Below, in pieces: positions 47,197-59,047 of a stretch of 64,000 bases of DNA. A model generated the notes under the pieces. It was not told the DNA's origin and made no database searches. It saw nothing but the letters and a program-made list of their open reading frames with translations. Every line of letters begins with the position of its first letter. Within the stretch, counting starts at the first letter, position 1. The translations under genes were made by a program, and so were the position numbers. This DNA is from Lenzites betulinus (Eukaryota > Basidiomycota > Agaricomycetes > Polyporales > Polyporaceae), in assembly GCA_022264855.1 (NCBI GenBank), contig JABYQU010000005.1, forward strand, positions 62,001 to 126,000, written 5' to 3'.

Positions 47197-49089
47197 TCAC
47201 GCATCCGTGTCCTCGTCCGACATCGTGCGCTCCGGGAGCAAGGTCCCGATCGCGAGCGCGACGCACACCAGTGCGCTGAGCGCGTAGTACACAAAGTAGC
47301 CGCCCATGTAGTGGTGCTTCTCGTCGATCGAGAGCGCGAAGAGGGAGTTGGCCGAGGCAGGCCCGATGGTGCGCATCACTGACACGAGCATCTGCGCGAG
47401 GCCGTTCACGGACCCGAGCGACGCCTTATTCGGCGAAGACGCAGTGATGAAGATGAACACACAACCTGTAGCGGTCCCAGTCAGCACACATTCTCATCCA
47501 ATTGAAGAAGGGGGTAGTACTGACCATACGAAAAGCTATTCACGATGCCGAGCAGCGCCTGGCCGATGACGAGCGCCCACACGGTCACGCTGAGGCCCTC
47601 GAGCCGCGCCAGCTCGTTGATGACCGGGAAGAGCACGAACACGGGCAGCATCGACGCGACGCCCGCGAGGAACACGCGCTTCGTGCCGAACCGATCGTGT
47701 ACGCGCCCGAACAGGCCGATCTGCACCACGCCGTTCGTCACGCCGCACAGCGAGATGATGAGCCCGATGCGCTGCGGGCTCAGCCCGAGCCCGCCGAGCG
47801 CGATGGGCGTCGAGTAGAACACGGGCTGGATCGCGCGCAGCGTCATGTCCACGATCGCGAGGAAGGCGTAGTTCCCCGAGGCGATAAGCACGCGCGGGAT
47901 GAGCAGCTGCCGGAGGGGCAGCGGCGCCTCGTCGTCGGCAACCTTGAGCGTTGATTTGGGTACTCGCACGTCGTGGTCGTCGGCGGCGACATTGGGGGCC
48001 CGGAAGAGGAGCTGCCGGACGGACACAGGGTGGGAGACGGTCTATGGAGCGGGGTTAGGGACGTCCAGGTACAGAAGCGGGGGATCGGCATACCTCTTTG
48101 AGAAAAAACAACGTGACGAAGCACGCAACGGCTGAGAAGGTGGCGGGAATAGCACATGCAAGGAAATAAGGATAGTCTTTCAGGAAACCGGAGTGCCCAA
48201 AGATGCTCGGGAAGCGTTCTGCGGGGTGCGACAAGGACCCGCCGATGATAGGGCTGATCAAGAAGTTAGCCAAATGCACTCACGTAGATGAATGTAGCGA
48301 AGCGCACCCTACAGTCGACCCGGTCGACCACGCAATCGGCAGGAAAGCATACGCTTGTGCGATATTTGAGGAATCCGTAATTTCAGCCAGCATGCTCTTC
48401 ATGACGCCGATGTTGCCGTTCAGAGCGCCATTCAGACTCCGACTACGGACCCTGGTCATGAGCTGAGGCATGCGGTATGTCGATGGACACATACCTGATC
48501 ACGGCTCCCCAAAAGGTGCGGGAGAGCCCGAAGCAATACATCGAAATCGAAAGCCCTATGAGGCCGGTCATGATGACTGGCTTACGGCCCACATGGTCTG
48601 AGATGCGACTCCAGTGCAGGACTGTGAGGGCTTGCGTCGCATAGAAGATGGATTGCTGTGAGCATAATCGTCAGCAGAGTGCGTTGGCGCTATGGGAACC
48701 CTTCGAACGCAGAATATCCGACAGAACGCCGTACGTACAAGTCTCCGAGGCGCCGATCTCTGGCTGCGAACCGGAATAGAAAATGACACAAAATTACGTT
48801 ACGTACCATGATACCGACATAGTACCCCACTTTCGTATCGTCTCCGTGAGTTACACCTAAGCTCTTAATGAGCTACAGAGATAATGGTCAATAGCGGTGT
48901 CCCATGTATTCGTGCTTTGCTTACCTCTGGAGCAAAAGGATATATGACCTGGCTAGTGAGGGGCTCTGCAAGCTGCAGAATGAGGAGGATGGAAAACTGG
49001 CCCCAGGGGATGGGGGTATGTTTCCGCTTGCGAGACGCATGCTCTCCCCTGAGCAGAGGGGTCTCCTCATCATCGTGCAGTGCGGTCAT
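47197..49089 (-). CDS. Major facilitator superfamily transporter (ZIFL-like)
   Basis: Multi-pass plasma or vacuolar membrane transporter. ATG 49089 gives MTALHDDEETPLLRGEHASR, a di-leucine-type start, then the first membrane helix (FSILLILQLAEPLTSQVIYP). The MFS loop motif between helices 2 and 3 reads WSRISDHVGRKPVIMTGLIG. The segments SLNGALNGNIGVMKSMLAEI, AQAYAFLPIAWSTGSTVG and PIIGGSLSHPAERFPSIF are typical of the zinc-induced-facilitator-like branch of the family. The second half shows GLIISLCGVTNGVVQIGLFG, RVFLAGVASMLPVFVLFPVI, ALVIGQALLGIVNSFSYG and the final helix FVYYALSALVCVALAIGTLL. An in-frame ATG at 49227 is less likely because a TATA-like sequence (about 49182-49188) falls between them. 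At least eight introns. Substrate cannot be told. Confidence 0.85.
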
Positions 49090-49181
49090 GACGCTACAAA
49101 GGGGAGAAAAGCAACGCCGCGGAGAAGGGGGGACGAGGGGTTGAGAGAAAGACTCTAGCATGCAAAAGGGCATGTTGAGGG

Positions 49182-49188
49182 TATTATA
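49182..49188 (-). promoter_or_regulatory. TATA-like box of the MFS gene
   Basis: TTATAATA on the minus strand about 95 bases before the ATG at 49089; supports that start over the upstream ATG at 49227. Confidence 0.35.
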
Positions 49189-49189
49189 A

Positions 49190-50091
49190 GAGGCTAAGGC
49201 ATATAAGGCGCAAAGCCGATGAGTCAAGGAAGCCGTTCTGAAATCAGTCCATTACCTAAATATACGAACTCATGACATTCTTGTCAGAAACCGGCGGCGT
49301 TCGCGATCCTCGTTTCTCATGCCAGATGCGGCCTCTTCGCCTGCATGCAGCTGTATGCAGAACATGTTCTGCAGCATAAGATTTTGGTCGGCGTCGTGCC
49401 GAGCAGGAGGATGTCGGCGTAGTATCGGACGACGAGCCGGTCGGAGAAAGGATCTGGAGAGAGCCGCGTTCGCCGTTCGCGCTCTCTCGCGAATCTCGTC
49501 GCAATCGCTCACTCTTGCTTTTATGGCCGCAATCATCTCACGATCACGTGCCCGGCGATCCCTATAAGCGCCGTGGCAGATGTGGTAAGTCTCCCTTTCT
49601 CAGTCTTCTCTCTCTTCCTCCTCTTCCTCCTCCCCCTACCTCGACTGCGATCGTCAGCTGTCCGCCGCGGAGAATGTACAACTCAATGGCTCATTCAAAG
49701 CCTCCTTACTCTCGAGTCTCGCAAATGTAACTTCTTGGCGCCCGGCTAGATTGCACCGGCCCATTCGCGACTTTGTTCTTTCTTCCCTCGTTAGCGTTGC
49801 CGCCCGCTCTCGTGCAAGCCCCTCGCGACCCTGACGCCAACGGTATCGTTCAGTCTCAGCCTGAGCAAAGTCTCAGGCTTCGTGCGCGGAAATCGGCCTT
49901 TGTGGCTAGCCATGCCTGTATGTCTTTGCCGACTGATTCCCACCAAACCATGCCCCTCGCTCCGCTTTTAACCATGGCCCTTCGCCATATCAACCGCGAG
50001 TCTGGCTCCCGTCACAGGTGATATCTGAACAAGGTCCAAGCGTGTTGACGCCTCTCAGCCACGTCCGCCACCATACAAAGCCAGCGCAACG

Positions 50092-50096
<5 letters not shown>
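49190..50096. other. Intergenic region between MFS gene and unnamed Cys-motif gene
   Basis: About 900 bases. A frame at 49773-50021 (82 residues) has no family features. A pyrimidine-rich block lies at 49585-49645. I see no gene I can support. Confidence 0.4.

Positions 50097-50136
<40 letters not shown>
50097..50136. repeat. (TC)20 microsatellite
   Basis: Twenty uninterrupted TC units ending 30 bases before the ATG of the next gene, so probably within its core promoter or 5' leader. Pyrimidine tracts before the start are common in strongly expressed fungal genes. Confidence 0.9.
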
Positions 50137-50138
<2 letters not shown>

Positions 50139-50166
50139 CCACAACCTGCTCCTAACCGCCACCTAC

Positions 50167-51129
50167 ATGTCTACTATGCTAGCGGTGATGCCCATCTCTA
50201 CCCCTCACTTATATGTTGTCTCCTCTCGTATCATACTTGCTCCAAGCAACATAAATCAGAGTGGCTTCCAAGGAGACTTGCCCTATTGGGTAGTGGCCGA
50301 TGCACAAGGACACAGTTATGGTGCGCCCGACGTTTCCTACGCCGCCAAACTGAAGAGGGAGCACAACCACGCCTGGCAAAAACTGGTTGGCCTTAATCCA
50401 CATGGCGACGTGGTCCACGACCCCACTGAACTCCCCGAGCGACGGCCCTCACCCATAGGGTCTCGCCGACGAACGCCGTCAGCGATCTCCCCCACCGCGC
50501 AACCGCCACCAGCCCGGGCGTTGACACCAATGACTGCAGACGCTCGTGGCCTGAGAGAAGCCTCGCATGGCCCTCGCCCGGCCCGCCCGTGTTCGGCCCC
50601 TCCGAGTCTCCAACGCAAACCGCTCCCTGCTCTTCCAGAGGAGGACGAGAAACGCCCCGAAGTCACGGCGTGCCCCGTCTTCCCCGCGGCGGAAATTCAA
50701 AAGAGCAAGCATGCAAGACATCTACCTGCCGACTGTGAAGGCGATCCGTTGTGTGCGGCGCATCGCAAGCGTCCCGCACGCGCAGCTGGGCCACATGCTA
50801 GAGCCCCGCTGCGGCTCTGGGAGAAGCGCCCCAAGTTCGGGTGCGTCCGCTCGCATGACCTACCGCGTACCCGCCTTAACTGATGTCTCACCCTCCTCGT
50901 GCCCAGACAAAGACAATGCAACGACTTCGACTGCACGGACCGCCGTTGCGTGGACTGCGCATACCTTCGCAGTCGTGGGAGCGCGCTCTGGATGCAGTTC
51001 GCGCGGCCGGGCGTGGAAGAGAGGCTGCGCGAGCTGGACGTGTTCGCGTCGAGTGCCGAGTACGCGGAGCACGACCTCGCGCTGCTGCGTCTCCGGGCGA
51101 CGTTCCAGGTCCGCCGCACTATGGGATGA
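50167..51129 (+). CDS. Unnamed protein with C-terminal Cys motif
   Basis: Two exons give about 300 residues. The first runs from ATG 50167 (MSTMLAVMPISTPHLYVVSS) through GYWVVAD-like sequence (LPYWVVADAQGHSYGAPDVS) and a Pro/Arg-rich linker (PALPEEDEKRPEV) to ...KRPKFG. The 63-nt or so intron ends at about 50907, and the second exon reads QRQCNDFDCTDRRCVDCAYL, a compact C-x4-C-x4-C-x2-C cluster that could bind a metal, then a helical end (GVEERLRELDVFASSAEYAE, HDLALLRLRATFQVRRTMG). I do not recognise the family. An ATG nine bases downstream is an equally possible start. The (TC)20 repeat sits just upstream. Confidence 0.5.
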
Positions 51130-51399
51130 ACATGTTCTGTCGTGCTTGCGGCCGTTCTGCGCGTCTCCTAGAGGCAAAGGCATGACGGCTGGATTTTGAC
51201 TGCTAGCTCTCGGATGGGAAGAAGTATGTCTTTGTACGATTGTGTCAAGAACTCGAATGTCGTGTACGTTAGCCTCCCCGTATGCCTCCTACTACATGTA
51301 ATCATGCAATATACGTCGTTATGCTCGCGCTTCTCGATCGAGCGTCTCCTTCACTGCAATACCAGTGCCGTTACAGCGATGCTGTTGTACCAGTACCTT

Positions 51400-52712
51400 T
51401 CACGGACAGAATGTGATGGTGTAGTCCGCCGCCATGGGCGAGGGGCACGTCCAGAGCGCAGTACCGCTCGACTCGTCGAATGCGTACGCGTACGAGTCCG
51501 GGCAGTTGTCCTCTGCGCTCCCAGCGTCAGCAACACGCTCGTCCCCTGCACGCGAAGACCCAAAAAAGAAGATCGAGATGGAACGTACTGAAGTAAGAGT
51601 AGAACGCCACACCCGAGGGCTGGCAGTTTGCGGGCCCGACGTGTGTGCCGGTGCAGCAGTTCGGGTTGTTTACTATGACGGGACGAGGCGGGTCAGTGCT
51701 TGAACTTGGAGGAGAACAGTGACAATTGTGTGTGGGAGGGAACATACTAGGGTCGCCGATGCCCGCTGAGCAGGCACTGTTACAACCAGCTACGAAGCCG
51801 TCGGAGTCTACAGGGCCTTTCAACGGGGAGGGGCCTGTGGTATGAGGCAGTATATGGAGTACGTTAAATCCACATGCCGCGAGGGGAGGGGCCGTCCAGT
51901 GACGTACACATCGAAGCAAGGTCGACCGGGCAGCTCGCGGCGGGACAGCCGACACTGTTGTCGATCCGAATGGGGAGATTGTAACCGTCCGCAAGAGACA
52001 CTGGGCTTGAGGTCAGCGCCTCATGTCCCAGGGGAGAAGTGGGTGTTCCCCGAGTCTACGTACCATCGTAATAGTCAATGTCCCCTTGACCACCAAGCGT
52101 GAAGTCCGCGACAGTCACCGGAGGTGCGCCCTGAAAGGCACAGCGATGCAACGTCAGTTCGCAGACCTGATTGGAAGCGATTGAACGGCCACACCGTGCC
52201 AGTGTAAGGGTCACACTCCAGGCCGCCATCGCAGCCTCCAGTGAGGCATTGGGTCCGGCCAGGCTTGTCCAGCGTGCTGAAATCGCAGTCGCGACGACCC
52301 TACATGGAGATAGAAACTTGAAGTTCCATCGCTGCCATGTCTAAGAGCGATCATACCCAGATGCGACCCTTCCAATTGTCGGAGACGCTGAACGAGACCG
52401 ATTGGGAGGCGCTTTGCTCCCACCCGTCGTCTGATCGAGGACAACGCTGTCGACGTCCCCGTCGGTGAATAGCTGGAGTGCTCATTACGAGCGCGTGACT
52501 TATAAGTACTTTCCGTCATGCATGGAAGGACGACACCTCGTACCGCCGGCCTGAAAAGGTGGACGTGCATGAGACACAGCGACCACCACTGAGGTTGACG
52601 AGAGAGGGACTTACCAGATCGTGAAGGGGCACCCGTTGACGACCGTGAGAGTCGTCGCGGACCCAGTCGCAATCAACATGGCCAGGGTTACAACGGAGGT
52701 GAAGCTCTTCAT
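51400..52712 (-). CDS. Thaumatin-like protein 1, apparent one-base frameshift
   Basis: Secreted PR-5-like protein, in fungi often tied to beta-glucan binding or hydrolysis. ATG 52712 opens a signal peptide (MKSFTSVVTLAMLIATGSAT) then TLTVVNGCPFTIW. A 7-nt microexon (52550-52544) gives PA. The next exon reads LFTDGDVDSVVLDQTTG, then needs WEQSASQSVSFSVSDNWKG one frame away: one base is missing at 52423-52425. After that, GRIWGRRDCDFSTLDKPGRT, CLTGGCDGGLECDPYTGTG, ADGYNLPIRIDNSVGCPAAS, AGCNSACSAGIGDP, NPNCCTGTHVGPANCQPSGV and the final CPDSYAYAFDESSGTALWTC ... DYTITFCP are all in frame through seven introns. The Cys pattern of the family is otherwise intact. This is either a very recent frameshift or a homopolymer error in the assembly. 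Confidence 0.85.
52544..52550 (-). other. 7-nt microexon of thaumatin-like gene 1
   Basis: GCCGGCG bounded by acceptor TTCAG and donor GTACGA. It completes the Trp codon begun in exon 1 and codes Pro-Ala, the usual WPA of the family. The matching microexon in thaumatin-like gene 2 supports it. Confidence 0.75.
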
Positions 52713-53682
52713 GGCCGTGGATGTACACAACGGTCGATACGTTGAGGGCTTTGTGTGCTATGTTGGGGCTTCTGACGAAAATGCACAAAGTGAAGGCTCC
52801 GTCCGTCTGCAGCATCCCCGCTTGCCTTGATATACCTCGCCAAGTGTTATGAGTTGCGCGCAAGTACCGTCATTTGCGCCTGGCTATTCTGCTCCGATGC
52901 TATCCGCGGACGAGGGACTCGGTCCATCGAACGCAGCGCGACGCACCCTGACTCCAGAAGATGTGTGCTGCGACGGTGGCGGCTTGCATGCGATGATACT
53001 CCCTCGGATGCCGATGGCCAAGGGCGTAGGCGTGTGGCGGTGACGATGTGCGGATTGATAGCAACTAAGTCTTGAACATATATGGAGCTGCCCACCAACC
53101 ACCACAGAGCGGGATCCTCATTGCAGAGCAGCTTGTATCCGATCCGTTCGGTACGCGCCTTGGGACGGATGCCTTGCAGTTCTATTAGGATGGTGATCTC
53201 CAACTATCGGCAAATCTCGATCAGAAGTTGCTTCTCGTTGCGTTTGAGAAAATCGACAAGTGTTTTGTGACGTCCGTGGGTTTGGAAAAGCAAGCAAGCG
53301 AGCGAGTGATACTTGAAGCAGCTTGAAGCTGGAACCTTCTACTAGTATACATACGAAGATGGTCAGTAGCCAATGGCACGATTGTCATAGTGAGCTCTGC
53401 ATCATGGTACCACGCACCAACTACCACAGATAGTGGGTTTCATAAGGACTTACTGTATTTTCGCAAGACGGGCATGTGTTTACTGACCCAGGCAATTCGT
53501 TGCACTTACGGGAAATACGATCCTGACGGACCATGTAGGATATGTGCTTAGCTTGCTACAACACCTGCATTGCGAACCAAATCGTTAGCCGTATAGTACA
53601 AGGGATATCATTCGACCTTCTTCGCAGCCTATCGTTCGTCGCATTTCGTTCTTCACGCCCCGAAAACCTTGTGCCCGACCTC
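52713..53682. other. Intergenic region, thaumatin-like gene 1 promoter and urease 3' region
   Basis: About 970 bases. A TATATC sequence on the minus strand near 52830 lies about 118 bases before the thaumatin-like ATG. Open frames on both strands are short and featureless. Confidence 0.4.
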
Positions 53683-56600
53683 TCAGAAGATGTTGTAGTA
53701 CCTCGACAGCGGCAGGCGAACCGCGGGCCCGATATCCGCCAGCTCGCCGTCCGCATGCACCTCGTAGCTCTCGGGGTCGACTGTCATCTTCGGGGTCGCG
53801 TCGTTCCACTTCATGTCCTTCTTCGTCACCGAGCGGCAGTTGTGCACCGCCTCGAAGCGCTTCTTCAGCCCGTACGAGGCGATGACGCCCGACGTGATGG
53901 ACACCTCCGACACGAACGACACGGAGTTGAGCGCCGCCGATGCGGCGTGGGCGCCCCACATGGGACGCCCGAAGTAGGGCTGTACGGTCGGGATGGACGC
54001 GTTCGCATCACCCATCTGCATATGCGCACAATGGGAAAAAGAGCGGGAAGAGTCAGTATGACTTCACGGCAGTAGGCGAGAGATTGCCCGAACGGCACGG
54101 ACCTGTGCCCACGCTATGACGCCGGACTTGAGCACCATCTCTGGCTTGGAGCCGAAGTTCTCCGGCTTCCAGAGCACCAGGTCGGCCAGGGCCCCCACTG
54201 CAACCTGTCCAACGAGGTGGCCGATGCCGTGGGTGATGGCGCTGATGAGCGAGTCATCGGTGGTCAGTGAGGCAGGCAGAATGGGTGCATCGCCGGAACT
54301 TACGGGTTGACGGTGTACTTGGAAATGTAGCGCTTGACCCGCCCGTTGTCGTGGCCTTCGTAGTCCCCGAGCGCAGTCAGCGGGCCCCGGAACTCGCGCA
54401 TCTTGCTGGCCGTGCGCCATGTCCTGCTGATCACCTCGCCGACGCGGCCCATGGCTTGCGAGTCGGAACTGATCATGGAGATAGCTCCCGAATCATGGAG
54501 CACGTCTTCTGCGGCGACGGTCTCTGCACGAATACGGGACTCGGCGAACGCCAGATCTTCCGGGATAGACTTGTCTAGGTGGTGGCAGACCATCAGCATC
54601 TGTTGGGCACGGTGTCAGGGTAAAATCGGGGAATGGAGGGGTAGCTGATCGTGTACGTCTAGATGCTCATCCAAGGTGTTTCCGGTGTATGGGCGGGTAG
54701 GGTTTGTAGAAGATGGCAAGACGTTGTCGAGACCGCATACAACAATGATGTCGGGGGCATGTCCACCACCTAAGGGCGGTTAGAATTGGCTGGCAGGATC
54801 ATGGAAGACCACCCTCAAACACATACCTGCACCTTCAGTGTGATATGTATGGATGGTCCGATCCCCAAATGCAGCGATAGTGCCTGTGAGAGCGTCAAAA
54901 ATTGCGCGAGCGTTCCATGCCAGTCTATAGACCCACTCTCGACGAAGCCACTTTCATTCAGCGTGTCCGTGTGAATGTTCACCTGTGGGGTGGCCGTCAG
55001 TCACCACCGTGTGCACGAACCTTGAGAAGACCCACCTGCACGTCATACTTGTCTCCGACATCCAATGCAGTCACGATGACCGAAGGGGTCGAGCCCCAGT
55101 CCTCATGTAACTTCAGTCCTGCGGCGCCGGCCTTCACGATGTCCTCCAATGCATTAGGGCCACTGTCGTTCCCTTTGCCCGTGATAGCAAAGTTCATCGG
55201 CAGCCCATCCATGGCAGCAAGCATGTGGCGCATTGCCAGCGGGCTCGGCGTGCACGTCGTCGCGTTCGTCCCTGCACTGGGGCCCGTGCCACCCCCAATC
55301 ATCGTCGTCGTGCCGGCCGCGAGCGCCTCCTGGACTTGCTGCGGGCAGATGAAGTGACAATGCGCGTCGATGGCACCGGCTGTGATAATGAGCTTCTCGC
55401 CAGCGATCACCTCTGTAGCCGAGCCGACGACGAGATCGGGGTGGACCCCAGCCATGACGTCTGGGTTGCCGGCCTTGCCTATGCCCTTAATCACGCCGTC
55501 TTTGACGCCGATATCTGCCTGACAGGGACTCGGTGATATGTGGAAGGGAGAATGAAGGGAAACCCACCTTGTATATGCCTGACCAGTCGATGATGAGCGC
55601 GTTAGTGATGACCAGGTCGAGTGCGGCTGAGGCGGGCCTGTTCGTGGCTTGGCCCATTCCCTCACGGATAGTCTTCCCTGCGACGGAGATGAGCGAGGAT
55701 CCGCAACACGCTGAACATTACTCACCACCGCCGAACTTCACTTCATCTCCATAGACAGCCTGAGACCCATGTCTGTGTCAGAAACGAGTCGAGTGGATGA
55801 TTCGCGAAACTCACAGCATCGCGTTCAACCTCGATCCAAAGCGCAGTGTCGCCAAGACGCACGCGATCGCCGACCGTGGGGCCAAACATAGACACGTAGG
55901 CCTCGCGACCGATGTCGGTATCCTCATTGACCTCAAGTGCGCCAGGTTCTGAGATGTGCCCGAACCCCTTTTGGACCAGCTCCCGCACAATCTCGTCGGT
56001 ACGCGACAAGTCCACCACCCCTGTCGCTAGACGGTTGCCGCCAGAGATTGTTTTTGCGCCTGCGATCGCACAGAGCGTCACCGTCTTCGAGTCGCCCGGC
56101 TCGAAGCGCACTGCGGTCCCGGCTGCAATGTCGAGGCGTTTTCCGTAGGCCTTGCCGCGATCAAACTCTAGCAAAGGGTTTGTCTCAATGAAGTGGTAAT
56201 GAGAGCCTATCTGTGGGCGGTATGGAATGCGTCAGTGATGTTCACGGAGATCTGCGCAGCTTCGACGAATGTCAAGGGAGGACCACAGTTCCCTCTTGCG
56301 GCCACGCGAAACACATAGTTATGTTCCGATCTTTGCTGGTGGCTTCCAATGTTCAGGCATGCGCATGCGCGCGAGATAAGGTGAGCTGACGCCGTCTATC
56401 CAGTCCCCTAACGGAGTCATATCCCTCCGTGGTACTGTAACTGGAAAGCACCTAGCGCGCGCATATCATACAGCTTATAGAACATGACCGCATGACACCA
56501 ACGCACGCTCATCCGGGCTGCACCAGAACGGTGAGGGTGAGAATGACAGCTCATCTTCTCACTCTCACCGTCAGGATCTTGCTGTGGTCTATCTGAAGAT

Positions 56601-57252
56601 AGGGCGAGCCCATGATATGACAACTATCGCACCTGGATGGGCCTGTCGCCGTTGTTTGTCACCCTCAGCCGGATGCGCTCCCGACCTTGGTTTAGGCGAA
56701 TTCGATCCTTCTTGACGACGACCGCGCCCGGAGCTTTCTCACGAGCATATTCGGCGGGGTCAACTTTGGGGAATAGATCATTCGAAGGGATGGGAAGGAA
56801 TGACCCATACAGCGCAGCTTCCAGGTCTCCGTCCTCCGTGCAGACGGGGTCATGCACGGTGACAAGGAAAACTCTAGATATGGTCATGCCATAAACCTAG
56901 ATCTGGAATATGGAGCGATGCTCACCCGTCCGGAAACGTGCCCTCTACCTGAACATCGTGGAGTAGGGCGGAAACGCCAGGCAATACATGGCGTCTTCCG
57001 AGCATAGTCTTCCCATGTTGCATCAACTCTGCGACGGAATGTTTGCCGTCCCTGATGCGCTCCTGGAGCTGGGAAGCAATGAGGGCGATGGCTTCCGTGC
57101 GGTTGAGCTGTAGCCCTCGCGCAAGGCGCTTCTGGGCAAGAAAGCCGGCCTGTGAAGTGCTCGAAATCGTCGGTGATTGTTTTTGGCATGAAACGGCTGC
57201 GGCGTACCTGGTGCAGGAGAAGTTTTGCCTCCTCTCGTGGTAAGAGGCGCAT
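53683..57252 (-). CDS. ure1: Urease (fused gamma-beta-alpha, single chain)
   Basis: Nickel enzyme that hydrolyses urea to ammonia and carbamate in the cytosol. ATG 57252 starts [15 protein letters not shown], the gamma-like part ([40 protein letters not shown]). The beta-like part is recognisable from [20 protein letters not shown] to [19 protein letters not shown]. The alpha part carries the active site: [10 protein letters not shown] (HxH nickel ligands), [10 protein letters not shown] (carbamylated Lys and next His), [14 protein letters not shown] and [15 protein letters not shown], and the mobile-flap Cys in [20 protein letters not shown]. It ends [11 protein letters not shown], as in full-length fungal ureases. 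About ten introns; every join I checked keeps frame. All catalytic residues are present. Nickel-insertion accessory genes are not in this window. Confidence 0.95.
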
Positions 57253-58360
57253 GGCTGCGACACTGTCAGACTGGTAGCCCTGTTTCCTGGGATGTGTGGT
57301 TCGGTGGAAACGCTCTGCCTGACGATGCACACGAGGTGGTCGGCGTCGACGAGGTCGCGGGGAGAAGGCTACATTAAGGGATTGGCTTGGCTGGTGATAG
57401 GTTCAACAGTCACGATAACTTGATACTGCAAGTTAGTACAGCTTAAGTCTTGTGGTCATTATGGAAAGATAAGATCCCGTGAGTACCGCCCGATAAGATC
57501 TGGTGATGCCTCGAGGCCAGCGACAGCGAGCTGAGGAGCCCATCTTCGTCTCCTCGTTTTTCCTCCTCATCTCCATCTGTCTCCTGTTCATCTGCTACAC
57601 TCTCTGTTGCACCTCTTCTTGGAAACGGAACCACGCTTCCCCTGGACTGATATTTCGAATGTCTTCAGACCAAGGCACTGCCTGGGCGGTGTCAGCTTCG
57701 GCATATTCCAGCGACAGCCTGTTAGGCCCTTCACCAAACTGTTCCGGGTCACGATAATCGAGGCTGCGTGTGGATCGGGTGGGGATAGCAGGGACTGTGG
57801 TGAAGCTGCCCAGGACAATCGTGAGTTCTGGACTTGCCGATCGCTAATTGTGTGCCACCGCCCCAGCATGATACAGCAGCTCTCATGTTCGCCGTTCCTT
57901 CGGAGGTACTGCTTGCTATTCTCATCTAATTCTGAGATGCTGCCATGGAGCTTGTCAGTCGCGGTCGCAACGTGAATGAACGCTGACATCAAGATTATCA
58001 ACACCCGTGGAAGCGCGACGGTCCCCGCGCGCACAGCACGCGCCTTTTGCTGACTTGGGCATCTTGGGCGGGAGCTGTGTGCGCCGTTCCTCTCGTCTCC
58101 GAGCACAGCATGGACACTCCCGGTGACCAACAACGCGGACGGAACACAGCGTCGTGGCTACAGCATGTCCGATACTTGTGAGCGGACTGACTCGCTTTGC
58201 CGTCCTTCCCGCGTCACCGGATTAGGGATGGGTGTCACGTGCCGTGGCGTTGTGGTGGTATTATATCCCGCGCTTTGTGTCTGCGGAGGACCACCCTTTG
58301 TCTTCCGACTCCATCCCGGCTCCCCTGCTCCTCCCCGTCTCCACTCTTAAACTCGCGTTC
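57253..58360. promoter_or_regulatory. Divergent region between urease and unnamed gene
   Basis: About 1.1 kb. A minus-strand frame at 57588-58133 (181 residues) is open but has no family features and lies where the urease promoter should be, so I do not call it. No regulatory site can be named with confidence. Confidence 0.35.
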
Positions 58361-59047
58361 ATGTCCTGCGTTGTGTCCCTCCCGGCCCCTCCGACGCCCC
58401 CCTGCTACGTCCCGCGGAAACGTACCATGTCGTTCTCGACTCCTACGCCCATCAAGTCCCCCCGGACTTCACTCCGCCGCACGGGCTCCTACCTCTCCCT
58501 CGCCGATATGCAGGCCGCCGAGTACACGCCACTCTACGGACGGGATGGACCCATGAAGTCATTCACCGCCGCCGACAGCCTAGTCATCGGCCGTTACGAC
58601 CAACGGATGCGGACTCCCAGACGGAGAACGACGCCGTCCCGGTCCCCGTCCATTCATTCGCCGTCCTCTGTGCCACAGCCTTCCTCCTCGCAAATCATCG
58701 TGCTCACATCCCGACGCACCATCCCCCGCGTCCGCACGTCCTCCCCTCTTGCGCCCGTGAAGCGTACGCTTGGCGAGCGTGCGTCCTTGCCCTGTACCAA
58801 GAAGCGCGAGCCAGACTTGTACCGCGCAGCGATCAAGACACGCATGCGGATGTCGCCCATTGGGCGGAATATCCTTCACATGGGGCCCAGGGTTGCGCTC
58901 TCTATCATCTCCGCGACAGAAGCGTTGGAACACCTCGTCTCCTCGCAGCATGATGGGGAAGCGCAGTGGGGTGGCGATTCAGTGCTCGGCGCCTCGTGGG
59001 TCGACGTCAGCCCGGAAGACTGGGAAATGGTCGACCACAGCCTCTAG
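58361..59047 (+). CDS. Unnamed agaricomycete protein with C-terminal SWVDVSPEDWEMVD motif
   Basis: Single exon, 228 residues from ATG 58361 (MSCVVSLPAPPTPPCYVPRK). The frame is open further upstream to an ATG at 58232, and a third candidate is MSFSTPTP at 58427. The body is basic and Ser/Thr/Pro/Arg-rich (KSPRTSLRRTGSYLSLADMQ, RTPRRRTTPSRSPSIHSPSS). The last 65 residues look conserved: MRMSPIGRNILHMGPRVALS, an amphipathic helix, and the acidic end SWVDVSPEDWEMVDHSL. I believe similar tails occur in other mushroom hypothetical proteins, but cannot check. It could be a phospho-regulated cytosolic or nuclear protein (inference); no known domain is visible. Confidence 0.6.
   Translation: MSCVVSLPAPPTPPCYVPRKRTMSFSTPTPIKSPRTSLRRTGSYLSLADMQAAEYTPLYGRDGPMKSFTAADSLVIGRYDQRMRTPRRRTTPSRSPSIHSPSSVPQPSSSQIIVLTSRRTIPRVRTSSPLAPVKRTLGERASLPCTKKREPDLYRAAIKTRMRMSPIGRNILHMGPRVALSIISATEALEHLVSSQHDGEAQWGGDSVLGASWVDVSPEDWEMVDHSL

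Noticed and set aside
49090..49227. Upstream ATG for the MFS transporter
   Set aside because: A TATA-like sequence lies between it and 49089, and MTALHDDEETPLL is a more typical start.
57588..58133. 181-residue minus-strand frame upstream of urease
   Set aside because: No domain, mixed composition, and it occupies the urease promoter region; kept only as a remote possibility.
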